From Aquimarina longa SW024 (GTDB lineage Bacteria > Bacteroidota > Bacteroidia > Flavobacteriales > Flavobacteriaceae): DNA of 64,000 bases. Below, piece by piece: positions 8,447-17,469 of this stretch. Location: contig NZ_KQ474104.1 in assembly GCF_001401755.1 (NCBI RefSeq), positions 79,824 to 143,823 on the forward strand, given 5' to 3'. Within the stretch, counting starts at the first letter, position 1, and every line of letters starts with the position of its first letter. The notes beneath the pieces are model-generated. The model saw only the letters and a list, made by a program, of their open reading frames with translations, was not told where the DNA came from and did no database searches. A program made the translations under genes and the position numbers.

Positions 8447-9463
8447 CTACAACCTAATTTGTGTTGAAATTGGGTAATGATCAGACAGTTCTAGATCATG
8501 ATTATGAAAGCTCAATACTTCAAACTCTTCAGGTACTAGAATAAAATCAATACGTGCAGGAAATAATTCAAACTTAAATGTTTTTCCAAATCCTTTTCCT
8601 GCTTCCTTAAAAGTATCTTGTAAGTTTTCTGACTTAATCTTATCATATACATATGAATATGCTGTATTATTAAAATCTCCCATTACAATATTCTTATATG
8701 GAGAAGATTTCATATGTGTAATCAGTTCTTCTGCTTGGCTTTGCTGTTTTTTAAAAGAAACCCCTATACGTTTTAGTAATTTTTGCGAATCCTCTTTGGC
8801 AAGTTCATCTGTTTTAGAACTAATTCTATGAGATTGCAAATGAATATTGTATACTCTAACGGTATCTCTAGGTAACACTACATCTGCAAAGATTACATTG
8901 TTTGCTGTTTTTTTAAAACTTAAAGAGCCTTTATTTATAAATGGATATTTAGAAAATATTACTAAAGCTAATTCTCGGCTATTATGATTAAAATAATCAT
9001 ATTTATAGCGGTATTGACTAAAATCAATATCCGGATTATTATAAAACTCCTGAGTACAAAGGATATCTGGGTTTTGCTGTTTTACCAATTTAGAAATATC
9101 CTGAGGGATCGTTTCTGAATCAATCCAATCAAAACGATTAAAACTATGTACATTATAACTCATTAATGAGATACTCTCCTCTACTTCACCTACTGACTTA
9201 CCACTTAGTTTATATAACGAAGAAACATGTGAAATCCCTAAAATCAAAACAATAAGAGAAAGAAGTACTCTTTTACTCAATATCAGCGCCCAATACAATA
9301 AAAACAGTGTATTAATAACAATCAAAATTGGTACTGCTAAACTTAAAACCGATAATAACGGAAACATTTTTGGGGAAACATAAGGCAGTAGATATGATAA
9401 TAACAACGCAAAAGCTGCTATAGAATTCATTAAAAAAATAAGCTTATTGATTATTTTTCTCAT
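8447..9463 (-). CDS. Endonuclease/exonuclease/phosphatase (EEP) family membrane protein
   Basis: The 338 residues begin with three hydrophobic segments (about 1-95) followed by an EEP fold. The fold shows the metal-binding Glu in LCTQEF, catalytic residues in MGDFNNTAYSYVYD, and the terminal SDHYPI. It belongs to the Mg-dependent phosphoesterase superfamily; the substrate could be DNA, a phospholipid or another phosphodiester. It is the last gene of a minus-strand operon (small membrane protein, mutL, two rhomboids, EEP), 5 bases after the second rhomboid. Confidence 0.88.
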   Translation of the reverse strand: MRKIINKLIFLMNSIAAFALLLSYLLPYVSPKMFPLLSVLSLAVPILIVINTLFLLYWALILSKRVLLSLIVLILGISHVSSLYKLSGKSVGEVEESISLMSYNVHSFNRFDWIDSETIPQDISKLVKQQNPDILCTQEFYNNPDIDFSQYRYKYDYFNHNSRELALVIFSKYPFINKGSLSFKKTANNVIFADVVLPRDTVRVYNIHLQSHRISSKTDELAKEDSQKLLKRIGVSFKKQQSQAEELITHMKSSPYKNIVMGDFNNTAYSYVYDKIKSENLQDTFKEAGKGFGKTFKFELFPARIDFILVPEEFEVLSFHNHDLELSDHYPISTQIRL

Positions 9464-9468
9464 AACTA

Positions 9469-10359
9469 CTACTCTCTTCCTGCTTTAAACAAAAAATCTT
9501 TTTCTTGTTTAGTTAGGCTATCGTATCCACTTTTACTAATCTTATCTAATATAGCATCTATTTGCTTTTGATTTGGTTGATTCGCTGTAGAAGTTGTCGT
9601 ACGTTCAGTAGTTTTAGTAGTTGTTTTTGATTTATGAACTGTTCGCAAAGGACTTTTCTTTTTAGGCTTAAATAGGTTTATCAATTCGTCCATTAGTTTT
9701 TCAAACCAAGCACCTATATCTTTTCCTTTTTTTAATTGTACTGCATACGCATATCCAAATATAGCTCCTCCTATATGTGCTATCATACCTCCTGCGTTTC
9801 CTGTAGTAGGAGATTGATTTGGCAATTGGATTAAATCTAGAAGCACCATAAACACTCCTATCTGCCATAATTTTACTGTAAACATAAATATCCTAACTTC
9901 TGCATTAGGTGTATATGATGCTATAAAAATTACTATTGCTAGAACTGCTGCAGAAGCTCCTAATAAATAACCTGATTTACCACTAAGAACTGGTAATACA
10001 TTGTATGCTAGTACAAATAGCAGTCCTCCACAAATCCCTCCTAGTAGATATATCGTAAGAAATCTTTTCTCTGTAAACAAGTTTAAAACATACCGCCCAA
10101 ACCAGTATAACATCAGCATATTCCAAAAAATATGTCCAAAACCAAAATGTAAAAAACTATAGGTTACTACTCCCCATACCTGAACAATAAAAGCATCTAA
10201 TGCTGCTGGTAACACAAACCATTCCATCAATACACCAGGAGTAGTTTTAAACATCCAAGAGCCTAGTGTTGCAAATAAAAACAATGCTGTATTAATTACA
10301 ATAAGCTTAATAGCAATACTAGCTGTTTTAAACTGATATAAAAGGTTATTTGCTGCCAT
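9469..10359 (-). CDS. Rhomboid family intramembrane protease, second copy
   Basis: The start is taken as ATG 10359 (protein MAANNLLYQF), one base after the stop of the upstream rhomboid. A longer frame from 10422 would overlap the neighbour by 62 bases and adds an unlikely leader. Six or so membrane helices are visible. The catalytic Ser box reads GASAAV instead of the usual GxSG, and the catalytic His is in IAHIGG. HFGFGHIFWNMLMLYWFG is the conserved helix-2 region. A charged, Thr-rich cytoplasmic tail (about residues 225-296) contains an ILDKISKSGYDSLTKQEKDF-like C-terminal motif often seen in Bacteroidota rhomboids. Confidence 0.9.
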   Translation of the reverse strand: MAANNLLYQFKTASIAIKLIVINTALFLFATLGSWMFKTTPGVLMEWFVLPAALDAFIVQVWGVVTYSFLHFGFGHIFWNMLMLYWFGRYVLNLFTEKRFLTIYLLGGICGGLLFVLAYNVLPVLSGKSGYLLGASAAVLAIVIFIASYTPNAEVRIFMFTVKLWQIGVFMVLLDLIQLPNQSPTTGNAGGMIAHIGGAIFGYAYAVQLKKGKDIGAWFEKLMDELINLFKPKKKSPLRTVHKSKTTTKTTERTTTSTANQPNQKQIDAILDKISKSGYDSLTKQEKDFLFKAGRE

Positions 10360-10360
10360 A

Positions 10361-11113
10361 TTAATCCCAACGATGCTGATTAAACGAATTTTTTTTCCAA
10401 TACCACATAGTAATAAAACCAATTACTGCTCCTCCAATATGTGCCCAATGTGCTACATTGGATGGACCTAAAATAGCTTGTCCTGTTATTCCAGAGTATA
10501 AATCAAACAAAAAATATCCACCTATCAAATATTTAGCCTTGATAGGAATAGGAATAAACATAATATATAATGGCAAATTAGGGTATATTACTGCAAATGC
10601 TGCTAAAATACCAAAAATAGCACCTGAAGCTCCAACCATAGGCGTATGATATGCATTCTTAAAGTTTTCTATAGTATCCTCGGACGCTTTTATATCGTAA
10701 TTCGATAAATTTAAATTAGAAGTTCCTCTAAACAAATCAAGTATTTGTTCTCCTGATATCCCTGCATCTAAAAAAGCTTGATACCCTGGTTGAAATTGAA
10801 AATAGGTAAACAACAATTGAAATCCAACTGCTCCTAAACCTGACGAAAAGTATATGAAAAGAAATTTTTTCTGGCTTATAGAGTTTTCTAAATGACTCCC
10901 AAACATATATAAAGCAAACATATTAAAAAAAATATGCCCCATATCACCATGCATAAACATATGTGTAACAATCTGCCATAACTGAAAGTTATCATTTTTA
11001 GGATACCAGAGTGCAAATAAATTAAATGCTGTATTTCCTAGAGTTAATGACCCTATAAAAAAAATAACATTTATGATCAGTACTACTTTTACTGTTTCGG
11101 TAATTCTCCCCAT
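10361..11113 (-). CDS. Rhomboid family intramembrane serine protease, first copy
   Basis: The 250 residues have six predicted membrane helices. MFMHGDMGHIFFNMFALYMFG marks helix 2. The catalytic Ser lies in VGASGAIFG (canonical GxSG), and the catalytic His in HWAHIGGAVIGF. It cleaves membrane proteins within the bilayer; the substrate is unknown. It follows mutL by only 3 bases and sits directly ahead of the second rhomboid, forming a tandem pair. Confidence 0.93.
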   Translation of the reverse strand: MGRITETVKVVLIINVIFFIGSLTLGNTAFNLFALWYPKNDNFQLWQIVTHMFMHGDMGHIFFNMFALYMFGSHLENSISQKKFLFIYFSSGLGAVGFQLLFTYFQFQPGYQAFLDAGISGEQILDLFRGTSNLNLSNYDIKASEDTIENFKNAYHTPMVGASGAIFGILAAFAVIYPNLPLYIMFIPIPIKAKYLIGGYFLFDLYSGITGQAILGPSNVAHWAHIGGAVIGFITMWYWKKNSFNQHRWD

Positions 11114-11116
11114 TGA

Positions 11117-13009
11117 TTAAAATTTCTTATCGATTTCATCCATCGTTACTGTGATAAATGTTTTTTTATGATCTGGTGTTATTGTGGGTTCTGTACATGC
11201 AAATAAACTATTCACTATATACTGTTGCTGTTCTGACGCTAGCTCTGCTCCTGTACGTACCGCAATACTTTTAGCTATTGATTTAGCTAATAAATCTGTT
11301 TGTGAGAATCCACTATTCGGTACTTCGTTTTCGAGATCTCCAATTAATTGCTCTAATAACACAGCCACTTCTCCTTCTGATGTAATTGATGGTATACCAT
11401 TAATTTCTACCTCTTCCTGAGACAATTCTCCAAATACAAAACCTGTATTTTCGAGCTGCTCTTTTACTGTTTTAAGCAATTCAATCTCACTGTTAGAAAA
11501 CGATAACTTTAATGGAAATAATAATTGCTGACTTACCGCACTCGCCATAGTAATATTTCGTAAAAACTCTTCATACAATACTCTATAGTGCGCTCGATGT
11601 TGATTGACGATTACCATTCCACTCTTAATTGTAGTAACAATATACTTTTTTCTAAGTTGGTATGTAATATCATGCCCCATCTTCTTCTCATCTCCTTCAA
11701 ATAATGAACCTGTAATTTCTGTACTTTCAAACTCTACTGAAGAAAAATCATTTTTTACAGATGTAGAAGCGGTCATTTCTGACTCTAATCCTACATATAA
11801 ATTCTCCCAATCTCCTGCAGATTCTTTTTTAAATGAAGTATAATTTTTTGTAGCAGATTGATCTGTTTTACCTGTATTACTACCACTTGATATTTTTTCT
11901 TCTTTAAAAGGGTTAAAATTTCTATCTACTTCTATTGTAGGAGTTTTAACAGTCTTACTTTTATACTCGTATGGGGTATCCATAGAAGAATCTCTATTAA
12001 AATCTAATACTGGAGCTACATTAAATTGCCCTAAGCTATGTTTTATCGTAGCACGTAACATCGCATATAATGCATGTTCATCTTCGAACTTAATTTCGGT
12101 TTTAGTAGGGTGAATATTAATATCTATCGACTTAGGATCTACGGTAAGGTATATAAAATAACTTGGATGTGTTTTATCCTTTAGTAACCCTTCGAATGCT
12201 GCGCTAACCGCATGATTTAAGTAAGCACTTTTGATAAATCTATCATTAACAAAGAAAAATTGTTCTCCACGAGTACGCTTAGCGTATTGTGGTTTTCCGA
12301 CAAACCCCGTTATAGTCACTAAATCTGTTTCTTCATTTATCGGAACTAACTTCTCATTAGTCTTACCTCCAAAAATGGCTGAAATACGTTGACGGTGGTT
12401 TGCAACGGGCAGATTAAAGACTTCATTAGTATTATGATACATATCGAACCGTATAGATGGATGTGCCATCGATACACGATGAAATTCGTCTATAATATGA
12501 CGAAGCTCTACTGCATTTGATTTTAAAAAATTACGCCGTGCAGGAATATTATAAAATAAATTCTTAACACTTATAGAAGTTCCTTTTGATGTCACACACA
12601 CTTCTTGAGCAACAACCTCACTCCCTTCAATCTTTATTTCTGTTCCTACCTCATCATCTACTCGTCTCGTTTTTAATTCTACATGAGCAATTGCCGCAAT
12701 AGAAGCTAAGGCTTCTCCTCTAAAGCCTTTGGTATCGAGATGAAAAAGGTCTTCTGCTGATTTTATTTTTGACGTGGCATGACGCTCAAAACTTAACCGA
12801 GCATCCGTAACACTCATCCCTAATCCATCATCAATAACCTGAATAAGAGTTTTACCAGCTTCTTTTATAATTAATTTTATATATGTAGACTTCGCATCAA
12901 TTGCATTTTCTAACAGCTCTTTAACCACTGAAGCTGGCCGTTGGACTACTTCTCCGGCAGCAATTTGGTTAGCTACATGATCTGGTAATAATTGAATGAT
13001 ATCAGACAT
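11117..13009 (-). CDS. mutL: DNA mismatch repair protein MutL
   Basis: The 630-residue protein has a GHKL ATPase N-terminus (ENAIDAKS, DDGLGMS, TKGFRGEALASI) followed by the transducer domain and a long Ser/Thr/Lys-rich linker around residues 335-430. The C-terminal dimerisation domain has NQHRAHYRVLYEE where endonuclease-type MutL has DQHAxxExxxxE, and the late CPHGRP motif is not present (it ends CTEPTITPDHKK). Mismatch recognition coupling is expected, but metal-dependent nicking is doubtful. It lies 3 bases before the first rhomboid and directly after the small membrane gene. Confidence 0.96.
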   Translation of the reverse strand: MSDIIQLLPDHVANQIAAGEVVQRPASVVKELLENAIDAKSTYIKLIIKEAGKTLIQVIDDGLGMSVTDARLSFERHATSKIKSAEDLFHLDTKGFRGEALASIAAIAHVELKTRRVDDEVGTEIKIEGSEVVAQEVCVTSKGTSISVKNLFYNIPARRNFLKSNAVELRHIIDEFHRVSMAHPSIRFDMYHNTNEVFNLPVANHRQRISAIFGGKTNEKLVPINEETDLVTITGFVGKPQYAKRTRGEQFFFVNDRFIKSAYLNHAVSAAFEGLLKDKTHPSYFIYLTVDPKSIDINIHPTKTEIKFEDEHALYAMLRATIKHSLGQFNVAPVLDFNRDSSMDTPYEYKSKTVKTPTIEVDRNFNPFKEEKISSGSNTGKTDQSATKNYTSFKKESAGDWENLYVGLESEMTASTSVKNDFSSVEFESTEITGSLFEGDEKKMGHDITYQLRKKYIVTTIKSGMVIVNQHRAHYRVLYEEFLRNITMASAVSQQLLFPLKLSFSNSEIELLKTVKEQLENTGFVFGELSQEEVEINGIPSITSEGEVAVLLEQLIGDLENEVPNSGFSQTDLLAKSIAKSIAVRTGAELASEQQQYIVNSLFACTEPTITPDHKKTFITVTMDEIDKKF

Positions 13010-13300
13010 TTATCGTCGTGCAGTAAATATGGATAAATCAAAATCTATGAGAACTAAAAAAACAAAAAGCAATAGTAGAAAAATCCACAAAATCCTACGA
13101 TTAATTTTTCGGTCAGAATCATGTCTTAATTCCTCCCAAGCTGTCTTAAATTTATCTTTGAGATTATTTGTTCTTCCTACAGTACTTCGATATTTATCAA
13201 ATCTATTTTCTATCTGATATGGATTGCCCTCTCCTTTATCATCCCAATATCGAGGTGAATAACTAAACTTTTTATTTTCTCTTGTTTTAAATATTCCCAT
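13010..13300 (-). CDS. Small membrane protein next to mutL
   Basis: The 96-residue protein has a charged N-terminal half (FSYSPRYWDDKGEG, then Lys/Arg-rich) and one hydrophobic helix near the C-terminus (about 70-88), so it is a tail-anchored or single-pass membrane protein. Relatives in Flavobacteriia are often labelled riboflavin synthase subunit beta, probably only because ribH is close by. Nothing here resembles lumazine or riboflavin synthase. It abuts mutL directly and probably starts the operon. Confidence 0.8.
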   Translation of the reverse strand: MGIFKTRENKKFSYSPRYWDDKGEGNPYQIENRFDKYRSTVGRTNNLKDKFKTAWEELRHDSDRKINRRILWIFLLLLFVFLVLIDFDLSIFTARR

Positions 13301-13308
13301 AATTAACT

Positions 13309-13316
13309 CAAATATA
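13309..13316 (-). promoter_or_regulatory. Putative -7 element for the mutL operon
   Basis: On the minus strand the sequence reads TATATTTG, a perfect match to the Bacteroidota -7 consensus TAnnTTTG. It ends 8 bases before the start codon of the small membrane gene, so the leader would be very short. No clear -33 TTG was found. Confidence 0.4.
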
Positions 13317-13520
13317 ATTAAAATGCATTATAATCTAAAGTTTTTTAGCATTACAATAACATCATAAGATCATTAGCAAGGATTATGCCGATTAAGTTCT
13401 TTTATTTTCATAATTATGAGAAATTCTATTTACACTAAAAACACATAAGCAAATCATTGTTTTAGTACAATTTAGATTTCAGTAATTAATAAGCATATAT
13501 TACTTACAATTTACTATTCT

Positions 13521-13964
13521 CTAATTTATTATTTGTTTTAGATGATATTCTAAATGATCAACATAATCTTTGATTAAAAAATTCAGATCAGACAGTTCTC
13601 CATTATCTAACTCAATCTGGTAGCTCAAGGTATCTGTATCTAACACCTTAATCAGTTGAGTAATCCGTTCATTAATTGATAACCAAAAACTTAATAACTC
13701 CATTGAATCAGCATCGTTATATCGATTTATTTTCACTAATTCATTTTGGCTATATTTTCTAATCTTGTATGGTTTATTTTCAAATTGAATTTCGGAAAAT
13801 CGTTGTAGATTATATATTCCAGAATCTATTAGATGACCTAAAGTCTCTTTTTTAGACCATATATCTGTGGATGCTTTAAATCTCAAATCTTCTTCAGTAT
13901 TGTTTGCTACAAACCGAGTCCCCTTTTTTAATAGATCTGTCAATTTTACTGCTATCTCTTTCAT
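13521..13964 (-). CDS. DinB family protein
   Basis: The 147-residue protein looks like a four-helix DinB/YfiT-like bundle. Candidate metal-binding His residues are in WSKKETLGHLIDS and in the C-terminal DHLEYHLKQI, the usual three-His pattern. Members include bacillithiol- or mycothiol-linked transferases, but most are unassigned. It follows ribH by 31 bases on the same strand and may be cotranscribed with it. Confidence 0.85.
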   Translation of the reverse strand: MKEIAVKLTDLLKKGTRFVANNTEEDLRFKASTDIWSKKETLGHLIDSGIYNLQRFSEIQFENKPYKIRKYSQNELVKINRYNDADSMELLSFWLSINERITQLIKVLDTDTLSYQIELDNGELSDLNFLIKDYVDHLEYHLKQIIN

Positions 13965-13995
13965 TTTTCTGACTACTCCCTCAAAGATTTTTTTA

Positions 13996-14493
13996 CTAAA
14001 ATTTAGCTTCTTTACGTAGTTGTGCCATTTTAATTGCGGCTATTGCGGCTTCTGTACCTTTGTTACCATGTTTCCCTCCAGAACGGTCTATAGATTGTTG
14101 TATTATATTATCTGTAAGTACACAAAAAATCACAGGAATATCACTTTTTATATTTAAATCTTTAATCCCCTGAGTTACACCATCACATACAAAATGAAAA
14201 TGCTCAGTTTCTCCTTTTATAACTGATCCAATCGCTATAACAGCATCTAGCATATCAAAAGATTCTTGCATCTTTTTACAACCATATATCAATTCAAAAC
14301 TTCCAGGCACATCCCATCGTACAATATTTTCTTTTACTACTCCACAATCTATAAATGCATCAAAAGCACCTTGAAACAATCCTTGAGTAATTTTTTGATT
14401 CCACTCTGAAACGACAATCCCAAATCGAAAATTTTTCGCATCTGGGATTGTATTTTTATTATATTGTGATAAATTCTTATTTTCTGTAGCCAT
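13996..14493 (-). CDS. ribH: 6,7-dimethyl-8-ribityllumazine synthase
   Basis: The 165-residue enzyme condenses 5-amino-6-ribitylaminouracil with dihydroxybutanone phosphate in riboflavin synthesis. Family features are FGIVVSEWN near the N-terminus, VPGSFELIYG, IAIGSVIKGETEHFHFVCD with the catalytic His, and the late IPVIFCVLTDN and GNKGTEAA. Length is normal for the icosahedral enzyme. No other rib gene is in the window. Confidence 0.96.
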   Translation of the reverse strand: MATENKNLSQYNKNTIPDAKNFRFGIVVSEWNQKITQGLFQGAFDAFIDCGVVKENIVRWDVPGSFELIYGCKKMQESFDMLDAVIAIGSVIKGETEHFHFVCDGVTQGIKDLNIKSDIPVIFCVLTDNIIQQSIDRSGGKHGNKGTEAAIAAIKMAQLRKEAKF

Positions 14494-14682
14494 ATTTAGT
14501 ATATACTAGGTAGGTATCTATTTTTTTGAGCACTTTCTACAGCTATTAAGGTACTAGACCACAAGAGCATATATTATAAAATATAAAGTAAATCCATCAC
14601 TACCAATAAGATTGCTCCTTGGAGAAAATATTTTTATAAAATCACGTAATGCAAAAAAGACATACCTATAAAGGTTGTTAAA

Positions 14683-15453
14683 TTACTTCATTGCTTGTGC
14701 TTTCCCTAAATGAACATCAACTTGATTAGCTTCTACACTTTTAGGAAACTCGTTCTTAATACGTTCTAAATAAGGAACTGCTACTGTTGGTTTATTAATA
14801 GATATTGCTGTTATTGCAGCTTTCAATAAAAATTTAGGTGTAGTAAAGTCATTAACCTTTGCTTTTGCTGCTTTTTCATAATATCCTAATGCCTCTTCTG
14901 TTTGATCTAATTGAGAAAATGCATCTCCAATACCTCCAAGTGCTAAAGGATTTAAAATATCATCATTACCTTTAAATTTATCAAGATAATCTATTGCTTC
15001 TTGGTACTTATTCATATTAAGATAAGAAAATCCTGCATAATAATTTGCAAGATTAGCAGCGTTAGTACCTCCATAATTTTCTATAATTTCTAAAAAACCA
15101 TATTTACCCTCTCCTCCATTAAGAGCTAAAGTATATAATGAGTCTTTAACTACAGAATTGCCATTAACAGCATTATCAAAGTATTGTTGCGCAGTAAACA
15201 TTTCATTAGCTGCTTCTTGCTCTTTTGGTTCTTGAATAAATTTCTGAAAACCAAGGTATCCTAATACGACAACTGCAATCATTGCAACTGCTCCAAGTAT
15301 ATATTTTTGATTTGCCGCAACCCATTCTTCGGTTTTAGAAGCTCCCTCATCTAAAGTATTAAAAACCTCTGCTGTAGTTGAGTTATCCTCGACCTGTTCA
15401 ACTTCTTCAACCTTATTTTTTGGTTTGTATCCTCGTTTCTTGTAAGTTGCCAT
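14683..15453 (-). CDS. Membrane-anchored tetratricopeptide repeat protein (YfgM-like)
   Basis: The 256 residues comprise a charged cytoplasmic N-terminus (about 1-48), one membrane helix (about 50-68), and a periplasmic series of TPR-like helices (ANLANYYAGFSYLNMNKYQEAIDYL, then GDAFSQLDQTEEALGYYEKAAK). This layout matches YfgM/TPR_21-type proteins that assist periplasmic folding. It is transcribed divergently from recF. Its function here is inferred from architecture only. Confidence 0.82.
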   Translation of the reverse strand: MATYKKRGYKPKNKVEEVEQVEDNSTTAEVFNTLDEGASKTEEWVAANQKYILGAVAMIAVVVLGYLGFQKFIQEPKEQEAANEMFTAQQYFDNAVNGNSVVKDSLYTLALNGGEGKYGFLEIIENYGGTNAANLANYYAGFSYLNMNKYQEAIDYLDKFKGNDDILNPLALGGIGDAFSQLDQTEEALGYYEKAAKAKVNDFTTPKFLLKAAITAISINKPTVAVPYLERIKNEFPKSVEANQVDVHLGKAQAMK

Positions 15454-15473
15454 AAATTTTCTTTAATGAACGG

Positions 15474-15481
15474 CAAAAATA
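15474..15481 (-). promoter_or_regulatory. Putative -7 element for the TPR gene
   Basis: The minus strand reads TATTTTTG, matching TAnnTTTG. It lies 20 bases upstream of the start codon, in the recF-TPR divergent intergenic region. Confidence 0.45.
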
Positions 15482-15591
15482 AAATATTTATTCATAATAA
15501 AAAGCACAACTATTTATTATTTTTCAATATTTTGCACAGATTAACTATGAATCTTATTTAGAGTCTTGATTCTTTGATGATCACCATGTAT

Positions 15592-16689
15592 ATGATTTTA
15601 AAATCTCTTTCTTTACTTAATTATAAAAATTTTAAATCTATTAATCATAAGTTTGATGACAAAATAAATTGCCTTGTAGGAAGAAATGGAGTAGGAAAAA
15701 CAAATATCCTAGACGCTATTTATCACCTATCATTTGGTAAAAGCTATTTCAATCCAATTACTAGTCAAAATATCAATCATAATGCGGATTTTTTCTTAAT
15801 AGATGGTCATTACACAAAAGAAAATCGAGAAGAAAAAGTTATTGTAAGTGCAAAAAGAGGGCAAAAAAAAATAATCAAGCGCAACGGAAAAATATATGAC
15901 ACTCTTAGTGCTCATATTGGCTTTTTACCATTAGTTATAATTTCTCCTGCTGATAGAGACTTAATAACGGAAGGAAGCGATATCCGACGTAAGTTTATAG
16001 ATGGTGTAATTTCTCAAAGTGAACAATCGTATTTAAAAACATTATTAAAATATTCTAAAATTGTATCACAACGTAATTCTTTATTAAAATATTTCGCAGT
16101 CAATTCTACCTTTGACCCTACTGCACTAGATGTTTACAATCAACAATTGCATGAATATGGAAGTAGTATTCATAAAAAAAGAGCCTCTTTCCTTGAAACT
16201 TTTATACCAATCTTTATAAATAGATATCAGGCTATAAGTTCTGGAGCAGAAAAAGTATCTCTTACTTATCAGAGTAAATTATCCGAAACAAATTTATTAA
16301 CTCTTTTAGAACAAAGCATAACTAAAGATAGAATGCTTCAATATACTAGCACTGGAGTTCATAAAGATGATTTAGTATTCGAGATTGACGGGTATCCTAT
16401 CAAAAAATTTGGAAGCCAAGGGCAGCAAAAGTCATTTCTTATTGCATTAAAATTAGCTCAATTTGATTTTATTAAAAAACAAAACAAAGTAAACCCTATA
16501 TTATTATTAGACGACATTTTTGACAAACTTGATGAAAAACGTGTAGAACATATTATAAAACTAGTAGATGATCAAAATTTTGGACAATTATTTATCAGTG
16601 ATACTCATGCAGATCGAACAGAAAATGTGGTAAAGAAGATATCACAGTCCTATAAAATTATTAAACTAGAAACTGAATATACTAAATGA
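15592..16689 (+). CDS. recF: DNA replication and repair protein RecF
   Basis: The SMC-like ATPase promotes RecA loading at gaps. Walker A is GRNGVGKTN near residue 30, the signature loop is GSQGQQKSFLIALKLAQ, and Walker B is ILLLDDIFDKLD. The frame opens at TTG 15574 with the leader MMITMY. The ATG at 15592 gives the family-typical start MILKSLSLLNYKNF and about 365 residues, so I prefer it. A lipoprotein gene and a DciA-like gene follow. Linking recF to the replicative helicase loader relative is biologically sensible. Confidence 0.95.
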   Translation: MILKSLSLLNYKNFKSINHKFDDKINCLVGRNGVGKTNILDAIYHLSFGKSYFNPITSQNINHNADFFLIDGHYTKENREEKVIVSAKRGQKKIIKRNGKIYDTLSAHIGFLPLVIISPADRDLITEGSDIRRKFIDGVISQSEQSYLKTLLKYSKIVSQRNSLLKYFAVNSTFDPTALDVYNQQLHEYGSSIHKKRASFLETFIPIFINRYQAISSGAEKVSLTYQSKLSETNLLTLLEQSITKDRMLQYTSTGVHKDDLVFEIDGYPIKKFGSQGQQKSFLIALKLAQFDFIKKQNKVNPILLLDDIFDKLDEKRVEHIIKLVDDQNFGQLFISDTHADRTENVVKKISQSYKIIKLETEYTK

Positions 16690-16759
16690 TCTTATATCAA
16701 AACATTAATTCTGAGCATTTTCTGACTGAAATTAAAAAGAATATCATAAATATTAAAAC

Positions 16760-17173
16760 ATGCTAAAATTGCTATTATACGTATTATTGTTATCTGCTTT
16801 TTCTTGCACAAAAAAGAATCCTGAAAAATACACTCAGTACCTAAATGGGTACTGGGAAATAAAGACGGTAATCTTAGCAGATGGAAGCAAAAAACAATAT
16901 CGTTTTAACCAAAATATAGATTTTATTGAAATTAAAGATTCAACAGGTATACGAAAAAAAGTACAGCCTAAATTAGACAACAGCTTTATAACTACTAACG
17001 ATAGTGAATTGTTTACATTAAAAATTGAAGACGATAGCTTACGATTATATTACAAAACCTCACTAGCAACATGGAAAGAGACTATTATTTCTATAAAAGA
17101 AAACAATATGACAATCAAAAATGAAACTGGAAATGTTTACTTTTATAGCCGATACAAAAAGATAGAATTATAA
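16760..17173 (+). CDS. Small lipoprotein, lipocalin-like
   Basis: The 137-residue protein has a lipobox at LLSAFSC (Cys near residue 16). The remainder alternates beta-strand patterns: LNGYWEIKTVILADGSKKQYRFN, then FIEIKDSTGIRKKVQP, ending VYFYSRYKK. This is the style of small lipocalin-like Bacteroidota lipoproteins. Its stop codon overlaps the start of the DciA-like gene (TAATG), so translation is probably coupled. Its role is unknown. Confidence 0.8.
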   Translation: MLKLLLYVLLLSAFSCTKKNPEKYTQYLNGYWEIKTVILADGSKKQYRFNQNIDFIEIKDSTGIRKKVQPKLDNSFITTNDSELFTLKIEDDSLRLYYKTSLATWKETIISIKENNMTIKNETGNVYFYSRYKKIEL

Positions 17174-17469
17174 TGTCCAAACGTCATCAAGAAAATCAAA
17201 GCATAGAGGAAGTTTTAAAAAATTTTGTTTCCAAAAATAATCTACAAAAAGGGTTGGACAAAGTAGCTGTACATGATGTATGGGAAAAGGTTATGGGACC
17301 TGCAATAACAAAGTATACTAGAAACATTAAATTAGATAGAGAAACTTTGTTTATTGAACTTACCTCTTCTGTATTAAGAGAAGAATTAAGTTATGGAAAA
17401 CAAAAAATAATAGATAACCTTAATCATGAACTAGAAAAAGAACTTATTAAAAAACTAGTTCTTAGGTAA
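17173..17469 (+). CDS. DUF721/DciA-like protein
   Basis: The 98-residue protein has the DUF721 pattern: an N-terminal helix SIEEVLKNFVSK, then VHDVWEKVMGPAITKYTRNIKLDRETLFIELTSSVLREELSYGK. DciA proteins are the ancestral loaders of the replicative helicase DnaB, so a replication-initiation role is likely (family knowledge). The TAATG overlap with the upstream lipoprotein and proximity to recF support a shared transcript. Confidence 0.88.
   Translation: MSKRHQENQSIEEVLKNFVSKNNLQKGLDKVAVHDVWEKVMGPAITKYTRNIKLDRETLFIELTSSVLREELSYGKQKIIDNLNHELEKELIKKLVLR

Noticed and set aside
9469..10422. Start of the second rhomboid at 10422
   Set aside because: It would overlap the first rhomboid by 62 bases and add an odd leader. 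ATG 10359 gives a clean junction.
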